Shown in pieces: positions 44,926-54,430 of a DNA stretch of 64,000 nt. Position 1 is the stretch's first letter; the number at the start of each line of letters is the position of its first letter. A model generated the notes under the pieces. The model was not told where the DNA came from. It did not search any database and saw only the letters and a program-made list of their open reading frames with translations. The position numbers were made by a program, and so were the translations under genes. The stretch comes from CAVPWP01 sp963709395 (GTDB lineage Bacteria > Pseudomonadota > Alphaproteobacteria > Rhodobacterales > Rhodobacteraceae). The DNA is taken from contig CAVPWP010000015.1 in NCBI GenBank assembly GCA_963709395.1, positions 34,298 to 98,297 of the forward strand. Direction: 5' to 3'.

Positions 44926-46002
44926 ATGGCGCGTGACGACGAGGTAAGGTTCTTCGAAAGCCACGACGGCACGCGGTTGGCCTACGCTGTTGCAGGGAAC
45001 GGTCCGCCCGTGATCTTGCTCCCGAGTTGGCTGACGCATCTGGAGTTCCAGAGAAGAAGCATGGCGTGGCAGCCCTTCCTTGCGGCGCTCGGCAGTCGCT
45101 ACCGCTTGATCCGCTACGATCCGCGCGGTTGCGGGCTTTCGGATCGCAACGTGGCGGACCTGCGGTTCGACACGTGGGTGCGCGATCTGGACGCCCTGGT
45201 CAGCCATCTGCGGCTTCGCAGCTTTGCCCTGGTCGGGGTCTGCCAGGGCGGGGCCGTCGCACTGGAGTATGCCGCGCGGGCCCCCGGTCGCGTCAGCCAT
45301 CTTGTGCTGTACGGGACCTATGCCCGAGGGCGCGACAAGCGTTCAGACATCCCTCTCGAGCCGGAGAAGGCCCGTTTGATGCTGGACATGATCCGCATTG
45401 GCTGGGGCAGCGAAGATCACGCTTTCGCAACCGCATTTGCACAGCAGTTCCAGCCCGAGGGCGCCGAGGATCACCTCAGAAGCTGGTGCGAACTTCAGCG
45501 TCGCGCTGCCACACCGGAGGCCGCCGGCGCCTTGACGCGCATCATGTTCAACATCGACATCCGCACGGCTCTTGGGGTGATCGGCTGCCCGACGCTCGTG
45601 GCGCATGCAAATCGCGATGCCGTCGTTCCGCTGGAGGAAGGCCGGCTACTCGCGCAGTCCATCCCCGGCGCACGGTTCCTCGAACTTGACAGTCCCAACC
45701 ACTTCATGCGCTCCGATGAGGCGGCGTGGTCGCAGTTCGTCGACGCGCTCCACGCATTCCTGCCCAAGCCTGTCGGGGAAGCCGGCGCCTGGGGCGAGCT
45801 GACAGTGCGGGAACGGGAGGTGCTCGACCTGGTCGCGAAAGGGCTCGACAACCGCCAGATCTCCGCGAGGTTCGGGATCAGTGAAAAGACCGTGCGCAAC
45901 CACGTCTCGCATGTGCTCGCGGCACTTGGCATGAGGAATCGGTCCCAGTTGATCGTCGCGGCGCGTGAAGCCGGTTTCGGGCGCGGGGCAGCCAGACCCT
46001 GA
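44926..46002 (+). CDS. LuxR-type regulator with alpha/beta-hydrolase sensor domain
   Basis: 358 residues. Residues 10-280 are an alpha/beta-hydrolase fold: VILLPSWLTHLE, YDPRGCGLSD, and the nucleophile elbow GVCQGG, where Cys106 replaces the usual Ser. Asp231 (NRDAVVPL) and His259 (DSPNHFM) complete an apparent triad. Residues 291-350 are a LuxR/GerE helix-turn-helix (LTVREREVLDLVAKGLDNRQ, SEKTVRNHVSHVLAALGM). The likely job is to bind, or slowly hydrolyse, a small ester- or lactone-like signal and switch transcription. The gene lies between inverted gene copies at 43063 and 46128. Confidence 0.87.
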   Translation: MARDDEVRFFESHDGTRLAYAVAGNGPPVILLPSWLTHLEFQRRSMAWQPFLAALGSRYRLIRYDPRGCGLSDRNVADLRFDTWVRDLDALVSHLRLRSFALVGVCQGGAVALEYAARAPGRVSHLVLYGTYARGRDKRSDIPLEPEKARLMLDMIRIGWGSEDHAFATAFAQQFQPEGAEDHLRSWCELQRRAATPEAAGALTRIMFNIDIRTALGVIGCPTLVAHANRDAVVPLEEGRLLAQSIPGARFLELDSPNHFMRSDEAAWSQFVDALHAFLPKPVGEAGAWGELTVREREVLDLVAKGLDNRQISARFGISEKTVRNHVSHVLAALGMRNRSQLIVAAREAGFGRGAARP

Positions 46003-46127
46003 ATGTGACATCGGCCCCAGGAGACCCGCCCCTTCAGCAATCAAATCGGCGTTCTCCGGGACAAGTGCCCCATGCGGTATTCCGACCGCCCTCCTACGCT
46101 TGGTCGATGCCGTAGGAGGGCAATTCA

Positions 46128-46484
46128 ATGTTCGAACGCATCCCACACAAAAGCCTATCCGCCATCGCACTCGGCGCAACCGCTTGCGTATTTGCGGCTG
46201 CTGCGTCTGCAGAATTGGCAACCCAACGCCAGGAAACCTGCCGGACGATCCAGGAGCTGAAGCTTTCCTATTTGCGCTGCGAACACGCAGCCCAAACGGG
46301 CCAGCTTCAATCAGGAGCGATCGCCCATTGCTCCGGAATTTACTACGAACTGAAGGAACTGGCCTTCGACAACAATTTCGGCAGGTTTCGTGCGTGGTAC
46401 ATGCCCATAGTCGCCAGCCAAGGTCTTGGGGGATCTTCAATGGTTGTATTGCGCGACCTGACGGTGCGGCCTGCCTGTGACTGA
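46128..46484 (+). CDS. small secreted cysteine-containing protein
   Basis: 118 residues. gtaggaggg seven bases before ATG is an excellent ribosome-binding site. The signal peptide ends AAAASAELA. The mature chain has four cysteines (ETCRTIQ, YLRCEHA, AHCSGIY, RPACD), suggesting two disulfides, and an even length typical of periplasmic factors. The 3' two thirds is duplicated in inverted orientation at 43063-43292, showing local rearrangement. It follows the LuxR-hydrolase gene by 125 bases in the same direction and could be its target. Family not known to me. Confidence 0.68.
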   Translation: MFERIPHKSLSAIALGATACVFAAAASAELATQRQETCRTIQELKLSYLRCEHAAQTGQLQSGAIAHCSGIYYELKELAFDNNFGRFRAWYMPIVASQGLGGSSMVVLRDLTVRPACD

Positions 46485-46488
46485 TGTG

Positions 46489-47089
46489 GCCGCGAATTTG
46501 GCCGGAATAATCCATTCTGCGAAGAGAGACAAAGTTCGGGAAAGTCGGGCAAAGTGGACCTGATCGAAACCACGTCTCATGTCTGGATTGCGGACAAATT
46601 CGCCATTCGAACTCAGCGCCCGAATGGCTGGTGTCTGCCGTTCTTGCTCAGATGCCGCGGCTGCGAGATCAGGAAAGAAGGGCGGAAACCGGACCTTCGC
46701 TGCACTTTGCATGAACGTCTCAGTCGCGGACAATCCGGCCTGATGCGCCTGCGGCACGATCGGCCACACTGACGAAGGCTCCACAGAGGCCGGCGCGCTG
46801 CGGTGCAGCTCAAGTTCCCAAGAGCGGACACTCGCACTGGCTTGTTGGTCCAGATCTCAACCGGTCGTTCGCTGCGCTCGCACCAAGGGTCTCACATGCG
46901 GAGGAGGCGCGCGGATGTCGCGCAACATCTAAATGTAGTCGTTCAGATGGGTTGCCCTGACGGGTGCAAACCTGCCTTCCAAAACACGTCCCCCCGTGGA
47001 TACACACTTTTTGGCGCGCAATGGACCGAAAGCGTGACCGGGACCTGTCAGCGTATCTTTGCAGTATCGTCCGAGCGAGGGTAGCAGGC
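46489..47089. other. intergenic region with dispersed repeats
   Basis: No intact gene. 46641-46670 (ttcttgctcagatgccgcgg and on) repeats at 50386-50410; agggcggaaaccggaccttc (46679-46698) repeats near 40810; gaacgtctcagtcgcggaca (46713-46732) repeats at 54275-54294. These are short family repeats, not genes. Confidence 0.6.
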
Positions 47090-47485
47090 ATGACCCATCG
47101 AACGAAGGGCCCTGAGCCCGGCCTCACCCGCGTCAGATCGGTGATCTCCGGGCTTGCGCTGGCTGGCACGATCTCGCTCGAGGCAGCGGCGACGCGTCTG
47201 GGAACCAGCCGACGCACGCTTCAGCGAAGGCTGAACCGACATGGCGTAAGCTTCTGGACGCTGGTCGAAGAAAGCCGGTTCGAGATCGCGGCGGCACTGC
47301 TGCGGGAAACGGACCTGAAGGTGCAGGAAATCGCCGCCCGAATAGGCTACAGTACGCCGAGTGGATTCGCGCGTGCCTTCACCAAGTGGGCAGGTCTCTC
47401 TCCCACCCAGTTTCGACGTGTTCCCACGAAGCCGGAACCGAGGAACGTCAGATTGGCGCGAAATGGGCAGAAGGGCCGGACCTGA
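47090..47485 (+). CDS. stand-alone AraC-type DNA-binding protein
   Basis: 131 residues from ATG 47090; a longer frame begins at 46964 but its first part is doubtful. Almost the whole product is an AraC DNA-binding domain: ISLEAAATRLGTSRRTLQRR, VEESRFEIAAALLRETDLKV, IAARIGYSTPSGFARAFTKW and LSPTQFRRV. There is no sensory domain, which could mean a truncated regulator or a minimal one. It starts a unit that runs into the DUF1254/DUF1214 genes (50 bases to the next ATG), so it may control them. Confidence 0.7.
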   Translation: MTHRTKGPEPGLTRVRSVISGLALAGTISLEAAATRLGTSRRTLQRRLNRHGVSFWTLVEESRFEIAAALLRETDLKVQEIAARIGYSTPSGFARAFTKWAGLSPTQFRRVPTKPEPRNVRLARNGQKGRT

Positions 47486-47534
47486 ACCGGTAGCCTGCTG
47501 AAGCAATTCCGATCTGCCAGAGGAAACCTGAAAC

Positions 47535-49035
47535 ATGACACGCCTGGCCTTCACAAGCGTTTTCGCCGTTGTCGCCGTCATGGGGCAGGCGTTCGCCGAC
47601 GTCACATCGGCCGAGCTCGACGCGATCTCCATACCCGACAAGGTCGAGACAGCGATCGGCACGCTCGAGTTCTTCGACGGCGTGCCGACCGACGCCACTG
47701 TCGACCAGCCGTCTACGACAACCTCGACCGGATGCGCGCGCTGCAGGTGTTTCTCGACAATCAGGGTGCTGCATCCCTGCACGCCATGCGGACGGGAAAT
47801 GCCGGTATCGGCGCCGATGCATCGAACAAGATCACGATCACCGAGCAACTGCTGAAGCCCGAGTCCCTTTACCTGACGGGAAACACCTCGACGCTCTATG
47901 CTCTTGGCTATCTGGACCTGAAGAAAGACGGCCCGCTCGTCATCGAACTGCCGCCCGGCATGCTGGGCTTTGTCGACGACGCATGGTTCCGATTCGTCGA
48001 GAATCTTGGCGCGATCGGTCCGGACAAGGGCGCGGGCGGCAAATATCTCATGCTGCCGCCTGACCACCAGGGATCCGTGCCCGACGGGTATTTCGTCATC
48101 AAGTCGGACACCTACAGCAACCTGTTGTTCCTGCGCGGATCCATCGCGAAGGGCCTTGCTCCGGCGGTCGAGAACATCAAGTCCAATCTCAAGGTCTATC
48201 CTCTGGCACAGGCCAGCAACCCACCCGCGACCGAGTTCATCGACTTCTCGGGGGTAAGCTACAGCACGATCCCGCCCAATGATCTTTCGTTCTTCGAGGG
48301 GTTGAACGAGGTCGTTCAGGAAGAGCCGATCAATGCGATCGGACCAGAGGCAAGGGGACTGCTGGCATCCATCGGCATCGTGAAGGGCCAGCCCTTCGCG
48401 CCTGACGATCGCATGAAGAAATTGCTGACAGAGGCCGCAACGCTTGGCAATGCGACGGCACGTGCCATCACCTACCAGCCCCGCATCGGTGGCGTTTACA
48501 TCTATCCGGACACCGACAGCGTCTGGACGACCGCCTATGCGAACAAGAACACCTCGTTCGAGGCCAATGGTGCGACGAATCTGGATGCGCGTGTGTTGTT
48601 CTACTTCAACGCGACCGGTGTGACCCAGGCCATGGCCGCCACCACGGTTGGCGAGGGGTCCGACTATGCCCTTGCCTACCTCGATGCCGACAAGAAGCCG
48701 CTTGATGGCTCCAAGACCTACAGGCTGCATCTGCCGAAGGATGTGCCGGTCAACAATTTCTGGGCGGTGACGCTTTACGATACCCAGACGCGCTCGTTGC
48801 TGCAGACCGGTCAGGAGTTCCCGACCATCGGGAGCCAGACCGAAGGGATGATCCGAAGAACGCCGACGGGTCCTTTGACGTCTACTTCGCGCCGGAGGCC
48901 CCCGAAGGCAAGGAAGGCAACTGGCTGCAGACCGTTCCCGGCAAGAGCTGGTTCACCATCCTGCGGATGTACGGACCGCTGGAGCCCTGGATCAACAAGA
49001 CCTGGCGTCCGGGCGAGATCGAAGTGGTGCAGTAA
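47535..49035 (+). pseudogene. exported DUF1254/DUF1214 protein with two frameshifts
   Basis: ATG 47535 after agaggaaac; signal peptide ends GQAFADVTS. The frame breaks twice: near 47712 (VDQ then, in another frame, VYDNLDRMRALQVFLDN) and near 48855 (IGSQTEG then DPKNADGSFDVYFAPEAPEG). The last frame ends WRPGEIEVVQ at TAA 49033. Each break is explained by one missing base, giving 500 residues, the usual size. The DUF1254 part carries ESLYLTGNTSTLYALGYLDL, the DUF1214 part PVNNFWAVTLYD. These proteins are envelope proteins of unknown role. Either sequencing errors or real decay. Confidence 0.78.
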
Positions 49036-49103
49036 GCGGTCGGGAGAGCTGGGTCTCTCGACTGCATCGAAGAATGGACATGCCGCAGAAAGGCACGAGC
49101 AGA

Positions 49104-50127
49104 ATGAAACATCTCTTTACTATTCTCTCTGGCGGTCGCGATGGCCGCCGCGTCGGTGCCTGTGACCGCGGCTGCCGAGGCCATCATCGTCAACGTCGAC
49201 AACTTCGACCGGGCGCAGACCGATATGGAGTTCGACGGCATCATCAAGATGGCGGGCAGCATCAACACGCTGCACCACAACCGGACACCGACGCCCATCG
49301 ACAAGCAGAACGTGATCCGGATGAACCGCGACACGCTCTACAGCCTCGGCGTGGTCGACATCTCCAAGGGCGCGACCGTCACCCTGCCGGATGCCGGCAA
49401 GCGCTACATGTCGTTGATGGTCATCAACAACGATGGCTACGTGAACGAGGTGTTCTATGGTGCCGGCGCCCATGAACTGACCGTGGAAAAGTTCGACACC
49501 CCCGTTGTCGGGCTTGTCATACGCACCCTCGCGAACCCCGAGGATCAGGCCGACCTCGCCGAAGCACATGCGCTGCAGGACAGGATCGAGATCTCAGCAG
49601 GGTCGGATACGGCATTCGCGATGCCGGACTATGACGAGGCGAGCTACAAGGCGACCCTCGATCCGGTGCTCGACCTGGCGAAGGGCCTGGGCCGCTTCGT
49701 CGACACCTTCGGCTCGAAGGACGAGGTCAATCCGGTTCACTTCCTGATCGGCACGGCATCTGCCTGGGGCGGATTGCCGGACAAGGATGCGGTCTATGTG
49801 AACGTGGAGCCGAACCTCCCGGTCGGCGAATACGAGCTCACCGTCAAGGACGTGCCGGTCAAGGGCTTCTGGTCGATCAGCCTGTACAACGCCGAGGGCT
49901 ACTTTCAGGAAAACGATCTCAAGGCCTACAGCCTGAACAACCTGACCGCGAAACCGAACAGCGATGGGTCCTACACCATCCGCTTCGGCGGCTGCGGCGA
50001 TGGGGTGGAGAATTGTCTGCCGATCATGGACGGCTGGAACTACGCGGTGCGCATGTATGAACCCGAGCAATCGATCCAGGACGGCACCTGGACTTTCCCC
50101 GGGCCGCCTACACCACGGGCGAAATAG
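49104..50127 (+). CDS. exported DUF1254/DUF1214 protein, frameshift in the signal peptide
   Basis: The body, from ATG 49141 on, reads a complete DUF1254 (MNRDTLYSLGVVDISKGATV) and DUF1214 (VPVKGFWSISLYNAEGYFQE, ending FPGPPTPRAK) protein. The signal peptide is split: MKHLF lies in one frame from ATG 49104, and LFSLAVAMAAASVPVTAAAE in the next, one extra A near 49119. Without a fix the protein would lack an export signal unless translation starts further in. About 340 residues when repaired. It follows the longer family member by 68 bases, a common pairing. Confidence 0.8.
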
Positions 50128-50729
50128 GCAGGAAACAGATACACATCAGGCTGTTGGATGACCGCGTAGGTGGCGACTCCTTTGTCCGCAACTCGGTCAT
50201 AGGCCCTTCCAAGCTCGCTGCGCCAACGCCGAACGGCCGCTTCCATGGCTGCGTTGCATCGTAAGTCTTGGATCGGCAACGACGGCCGACTTTCCGCTCC
50301 CGCGAAAGGCTCGAATTTAATCCGTCCGCTATGGGCTCACCCCGGTCATTCGCCGCGGGTTTCACGAATGGCCGCTATGGGCCGGTTCTTGCTCAGATGC
50401 CGCGGCTGCGAGGTCGATCACGAAGGGCGGAGAGCGGCCGTTCACTGCCTTCAACATGCAGGTCCGCTACGCCGAGAGGCTGACATTCATACGGCTGTTC
50501 ATGACAGCACTTCTTTGTCTGAACGCTACCGTTTCACGGAAGAGACCGGCTGGATGTCGTGCTCGCCCAGTGCCGATATTTAGCAAACAACCATTGCGGT
50601 GAAACCCGGCGCGCTGTGCGCGTTCCCGTCCGGACGGGCGCGTGCAGGTCGAGCGTCATCTCGCCGCCGCGCGCCACCGGGAAGAGGCCCGCCGCGCGGC
50701 CGACCGGCTGCTGCGCTGAGAGGAGCGCC
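50128..50729. other. intergenic region with dispersed repeats
   Basis: No intact gene. 50342-50385 (ccggtcattcgccgcgggtt and on) recurs at 55341-55384 and 50386-50410 recurs at 46641. A start-less frame ending RHREEARRAADRLLR near 50720 may be a gene 3' remnant. Confidence 0.5.
50342..50410. repeat. dispersed intergenic repeat, composite member
   Basis: First part matches 55341-55384 (tcattcgccgcgggttt, then cgaatggccgct); second part, ttcttgctcagatgccgcgg, matches 46641-46660. Its mosaic nature suggests recombination between repeat units. Confidence 0.6.
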
Positions 50730-51629
50730 TCAAATGAGGGTTTCCAGCCACTTCACAAACGACTCCATCAGCGGGTGATGCGGTCCTCGTGGATAGGCGG
50801 CGCAATAGACCACTTCTGCATTGCGCGGCAGGGGCAGTTCGATCACGTCACCTGCCTCGATGTCGAATCGCGCGATGCGTGCGTTGAACAGTCCCACGCC
50901 GATGCCCTGCTTCAGAGCCTCGACCTGAAGGTTGGGACTGCCGATGCGCGCCCGACGCAGTCGGTCCACTGGAAGCCCGCTCTCGGCCATGACAAAGAGC
51001 TTCAGGTCCATGTCCTCGTCATGCCAGAGCCACGGCAGGCGCGTCAGATCGCTGCCTTCACGCGCGACCAGCGAGGGCGCCGCGATGGCGACCATTGGCA
51101 CGCGCGCAATGACGCGAGAGTCGGTGCCAGGGAGATTCAGCGTCATGCTGCTGGCCATTGTAGGGACAGCGAGGTCGAAACTGCCCGGCGGCAGTCCGGT
51201 GAAATCGCGACGCGGCAGGATCGAGATCTCGACGCCAGGATGCATTTTCCAGAACTGCGCCAGGTTCGGCATGATCACCCTGTCGATAAGAAACGGCCGT
51301 GCCACGATACGTAACGGGCGGCTGGACCCGTGATGGCGCATCTCTTCCACCGCTCCGGCAATCGACCCGAACCCTTCGGACAGCGCTGCTGCCAAATGCG
51401 TGCCCGCCTCCGTCAGGCTGACCCTTCGGCCGCTCCGGATGGCGAGGCTGACCCCCAGTTCCGTCTCCAGAGTACGCACCTGCTGGGCCACTGCCGCCTG
51501 GGTGACGTTCAGCGCCCTGGCCGCGTTCGCAAAGCTGCCATGGCGAGCGGTCGCCTCGAACGCACGGAGCGACGTGAGCGAGGGAAAGGTTTTCCAGTCG
51601 GGAAACACGATAGCTGATCTATCTTTCAA
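50730..51629 (-). CDS. LysR-family transcriptional regulator
   Basis: 299 residues. N-terminal winged HTH (SLTSLRAFEATARHGSFANA, LNVTQAAVAQQVRTLETELG) as in the GcvA-like subgroup, then the two-lobed inducer-binding domain (FDLAVPTMAS, LNLPGTDSRVIARVPMVAI). The first codon is a TTG at 51629; a GTG at 51608 is also possible. It is divergent from the GNAT gene at 51696, with 66 bases between, the standard arrangement in which the regulator controls the neighbour. Inducer unknown. Confidence 0.9.
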   Translation of the reverse strand: MKDRSAIVFPDWKTFPSLTSLRAFEATARHGSFANAARALNVTQAAVAQQVRTLETELGVSLAIRSGRRVSLTEAGTHLAAALSEGFGSIAGAVEEMRHHGSSRPLRIVARPFLIDRVIMPNLAQFWKMHPGVEISILPRRDFTGLPPGSFDLAVPTMASSMTLNLPGTDSRVIARVPMVAIAAPSLVAREGSDLTRLPWLWHDEDMDLKLFVMAESGLPVDRLRRARIGSPNLQVEALKQGIGVGLFNARIARFDIEAGDVIELPLPRNAEVVYCAAYPRGPHHPLMESFVKWLETLI

Positions 51630-51695
51630 GAATAATCTCTGATTCGTTCGAGGATGACGATCCTGTTATACAGCATGCGGAAACAGGCCTGCTGA

Positions 51696-52382
51696 ATGGA
51701 GATCCGCGCGATGCACGCACAGAAGAATGAGAGTGGAGCGATTGGGCAGGCCGCACCAGTGAAGCAGGGGCCGGCCGGGTCGTCGACACGCCCCGAAGAT
51801 GGCGAAAGCGCACGCTTCGTGAGAACAGATGCTTCAAATTACGGAGCTTCTCCGGGCTATTTCATCGAACGCTACGTGAACCGGACGGATATCCCGCGCG
51901 CCGATGCGGAAGCGTTGCTGGTGGAGTACGCGCAGATGATGCATGCGCGGGTGACGAGCGGCGGCGGCCCGGACTTCGACTGGCGCCGCCATGTCGAGGG
52001 CTTCTGGACGGGGCTTGATAGCGTCATGCCACCAAACGGCAGCTATCTTCTGGTGCGGGACCGATCTGGTGCGATTGTAGGCACTGCAGCGCTGCGGCGC
52101 GTCTCTGACTCCACTGGCGAGATGAAGCACCTTTACATCCGGCCCGTGGCACGGCGAACCGGGTTGGGTGAGGCATTGGTGCGTGCACGGATCGAGGATG
52201 CGCGTGCGCTGGGGATGCGATGGCTGATTGCCGACACCTTCAAGGTGAACCCCGAATTGCCGGCGCTCTACGCAAAGCTGGGTTTTGTCGAGGTGCCTCC
52301 CTCTGGTGACAGCAAGAGTACGGCGATCACGCCCGAGATCGAACAGTGGATGTGGTTCTACCGCTACGACCTGACCGCGTGA
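51696..52382 (+). CDS. GNAT-family N-acetyltransferase
   Basis: 228 residues; an internal ATG five codons in is an alternative. The N-terminal 60 residues are poorly conserved. The GNAT core holds YLLVRDRSGAIVGTAALRRV (strands 2-3), MKHLYIRPVARRTGLGEALV (strand 4 with the acetyl-CoA pyrophosphate loop, R-x-x-G-x-G/A variant RRTGLG) and LPALYAKLGFVEVPP. Its acceptor cannot be told. Transcribed divergently from the LysR gene and probably under its control; the Shine-Dalgarno is weak. Confidence 0.85.
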   Translation: MEIRAMHAQKNESGAIGQAAPVKQGPAGSSTRPEDGESARFVRTDASNYGASPGYFIERYVNRTDIPRADAEALLVEYAQMMHARVTSGGGPDFDWRRHVEGFWTGLDSVMPPNGSYLLVRDRSGAIVGTAALRRVSDSTGEMKHLYIRPVARRTGLGEALVRARIEDARALGMRWLIADTFKVNPELPALYAKLGFVEVPPSGDSKSTAITPEIEQWMWFYRYDLTA

Positions 52383-52652
52383 CGGGCTGGGCTTTCCGCC
52401 CCCCTCATCGGTTGGGGAGACCCTGATCGTCCGGCAGAAATGCCCACCGCCAAATGCACCACGCTCGGATCGAGGCCGACCTTCGCCACCCGCGCCAGTG
52501 CCGGGGCGGCCCTGCCAGGCGGAGGTTCGAAGAGCGGACAAGATAGCCCTTCGCCGTCTCACGCCTTGGTCAGAAAGTCGTTGACTTCCAATGCGGCTTG
52601 CCAGCCGTCCCGGCGCGTGAAACCCTCTTTCCTTTATCGGGGAGTATCTTCC

Positions 52653-53570
52653 GTGCGTATGGCCTTTACATTGGACGACCTGCCGGTCTTCCCCCATATG
52701 CCGCTGCCAGACGGCCATACTCCTCATTCAATCGCTGCCCGGCTCATCGACTCCCTCGATCGGAACCGGGTGTCCGGCGTATTTGCCTTGGCCAATTCCT
52801 GGCCGCTCGATGTTGATCCTGAATATGCGCGTATTCTGGAAGACTGGGTCGCGGCCGGGCACCACATCGGCAACCATACGCATTCCCATCCCTTGCTGAA
52901 CGAGACATCCGCGGAGGACTTTATTCACGACATAGCCGTTGCCGATGACTTGCTCGCACCATGGATCAGCAAGGCCCCGCTTCGCGCCTTTCGACATCCG
53001 CTCGAACTATGGGGCAATACGGAAGAAAAGCGGGGCGCCGTGAACGCTCATCTTGACCGGCTGGCCTATCGAAGTGCGGGCGTCACGAGCTGGTTCTACG
53101 AATGGGAATGGGACCGTGCCTGGCGGCATTTGCTCCAAACCGGACGCACGGAGGAGGCCGAGCGCCTGAAGGCTGCGTTTGTTGACTATGCGGCGGCGCA
53201 GGTCGCACATGATGCCGAGACCTGCAGAACAGTTTTCGGGCATGAGGTGATCGGCATCGGCCTTATCCACCCGGTTGCCTTTATTGCCGAGGTTGCCGAT
53301 GCGTTCTTCGCCCGGCTTTTCGCCGAAGGCGTCACGTTCGTGCCGCTGTCCGAGGCCCTGGATGATCCGGCCTACCTCCGGTCGGGAACGATCGTCACCG
53401 ACGCGTTCCAGGTTCACCAGATCAAGATCGCCGCTGCGGATGGCCGTGCGCTGGACGCGGTTCCGCCAACGCACAAGGCCCTCATGGAACGGGTGTTCGA
53501 ACTGGGGACACCGCTACGACCTTCCCATCGCGGGATGTTGGTTCAGAACATGCGGGCCAGAACAGACTGA
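52653..53570 (+). CDS. polysaccharide deacetylase-family protein
   Basis: 305 residues from GTG 52653, supported by ggggag eight bases upstream; the ATG two codons later could also serve. NodB-type motifs: MAFTLDDLP (motif 1 Asp-Asp), and GNHTHSHPLL (motif 2, metal-binding His-x-x-x-His variant), then RAFRHPLELWGN. No export signal, so it probably acts in the cytosol on an N-acetyl- or carbamate-type small substrate. The 270 bases before it hold only short coding-like fragments on the other strand (VGLDPSVVHLAVGISAG, DGWQAALEVNDFLTK), which suggest eroded genes. Confidence 0.78.
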   Translation: MRMAFTLDDLPVFPHMPLPDGHTPHSIAARLIDSLDRNRVSGVFALANSWPLDVDPEYARILEDWVAAGHHIGNHTHSHPLLNETSAEDFIHDIAVADDLLAPWISKAPLRAFRHPLELWGNTEEKRGAVNAHLDRLAYRSAGVTSWFYEWEWDRAWRHLLQTGRTEEAERLKAAFVDYAAAQVAHDAETCRTVFGHEVIGIGLIHPVAFIAEVADAFFARLFAEGVTFVPLSEALDDPAYLRSGTIVTDAFQVHQIKIAAADGRALDAVPPTHKALMERVFELGTPLRPSHRGMLVQNMRARTD

Positions 53571-54430
53571 TCAGCAACGGCCGTCAGGCTGTTTGTCAGA
53601 CGACGAGCATGGCTCCGTGAAGTCCCGGGAGGCCGCTCTTTGGATCGAATGCCGCGCGATTCCAAAGGCCGTCTCTGGGGATCTACCAGGTCATCCGCTT
53701 TTCCTTCACGGACGAACGCGTCGTGCAGCGCAGCCGCCGCTCGCAGGTCGCAGCTTTTCTGCCAAACGCGCCGACCAGCATCTCGTCCATGCAGCATACG
53801 GAAGACTGGGCGCGAGGCAGTGTGCGCGGCTAAAGGTCCGTGACTTGTTAGTTGCGGCAAACCTCTGTCCGCATTGGGCGCATGTTTCTTCAGGCTCATC
53901 GCCCTCGACAGTGATCTGTGGTGATCCGCATGCGTCCGTTCATCGGCGGGCATTCGTCGTGTTTGACAGTGCCATAGAGTTCGAGGGCGCAGAAATAAGC
54001 CAAGCGCTTCAGCCTACTAACCACCAACATTGACGACGATAGGGCAAATGCTACGGATTTTCATCAAATGAGCGGAAGGGCGATTGGATCGTCCATCCCG
54101 GATGATCAGTACGTCCACAGATAATCTGCGCTGCCACCCAGTCGTTCGGTCGCAGCCCGGTCGATGACATCAGCAACGAACTGCCGCCCTCCCTGGGCTG
54201 TGGCGTAGAGATACGAGCGCACCCCAAAGGCGTCGGGGTCAATCCAAACGGCGCTGTTGGAGCAAGCGTTGTCTGAACGTCTCAGTCGCGGACAAAGTGA
54301 CTTTTTTCGGCACTTACGGCAATGTCCGCATTCCAAAAGGCAGTGTGTCAGCAAGCCGTTTTTTGCCAGTCTATGTCGATGCTATACCAATTCAGCATGG
54401 TCCAGAGCGGGTTATCCGGCAAGGTGCTGC
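53571..54430. other. intergenic region with eroded sequence
   Basis: No intact gene in 860 bases. On the minus strand 54106-54257 reads AVWIDPDAFGVRSYLYATAQ, then GGRQFVADVIDRAATERLGG and a stop, like the C-terminus of a lost protein. Otherwise only short unconvincing frames. The repeat gaacgtctcagtcgcggaca occurs at 54275-54294. Confidence 0.45.
54106..54257 (-). pseudogene. C-terminal fragment of an unknown protein
   Basis: A 50-codon frame with good composition and a natural stop: AVWIDPDAFGVRSYLYATAQ and VIDRAATERLGGSADYLWTY. No start, no domain. It lies downstream of the aldolase gene in the same orientation. Evidence rests only on coding character. Confidence 0.3.

Noticed and set aside
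47048..48730. Minus-strand frame of 560 codons
   Set aside because: Antisense of the AraC-type and DUF1254 genes; no recognisable domain.
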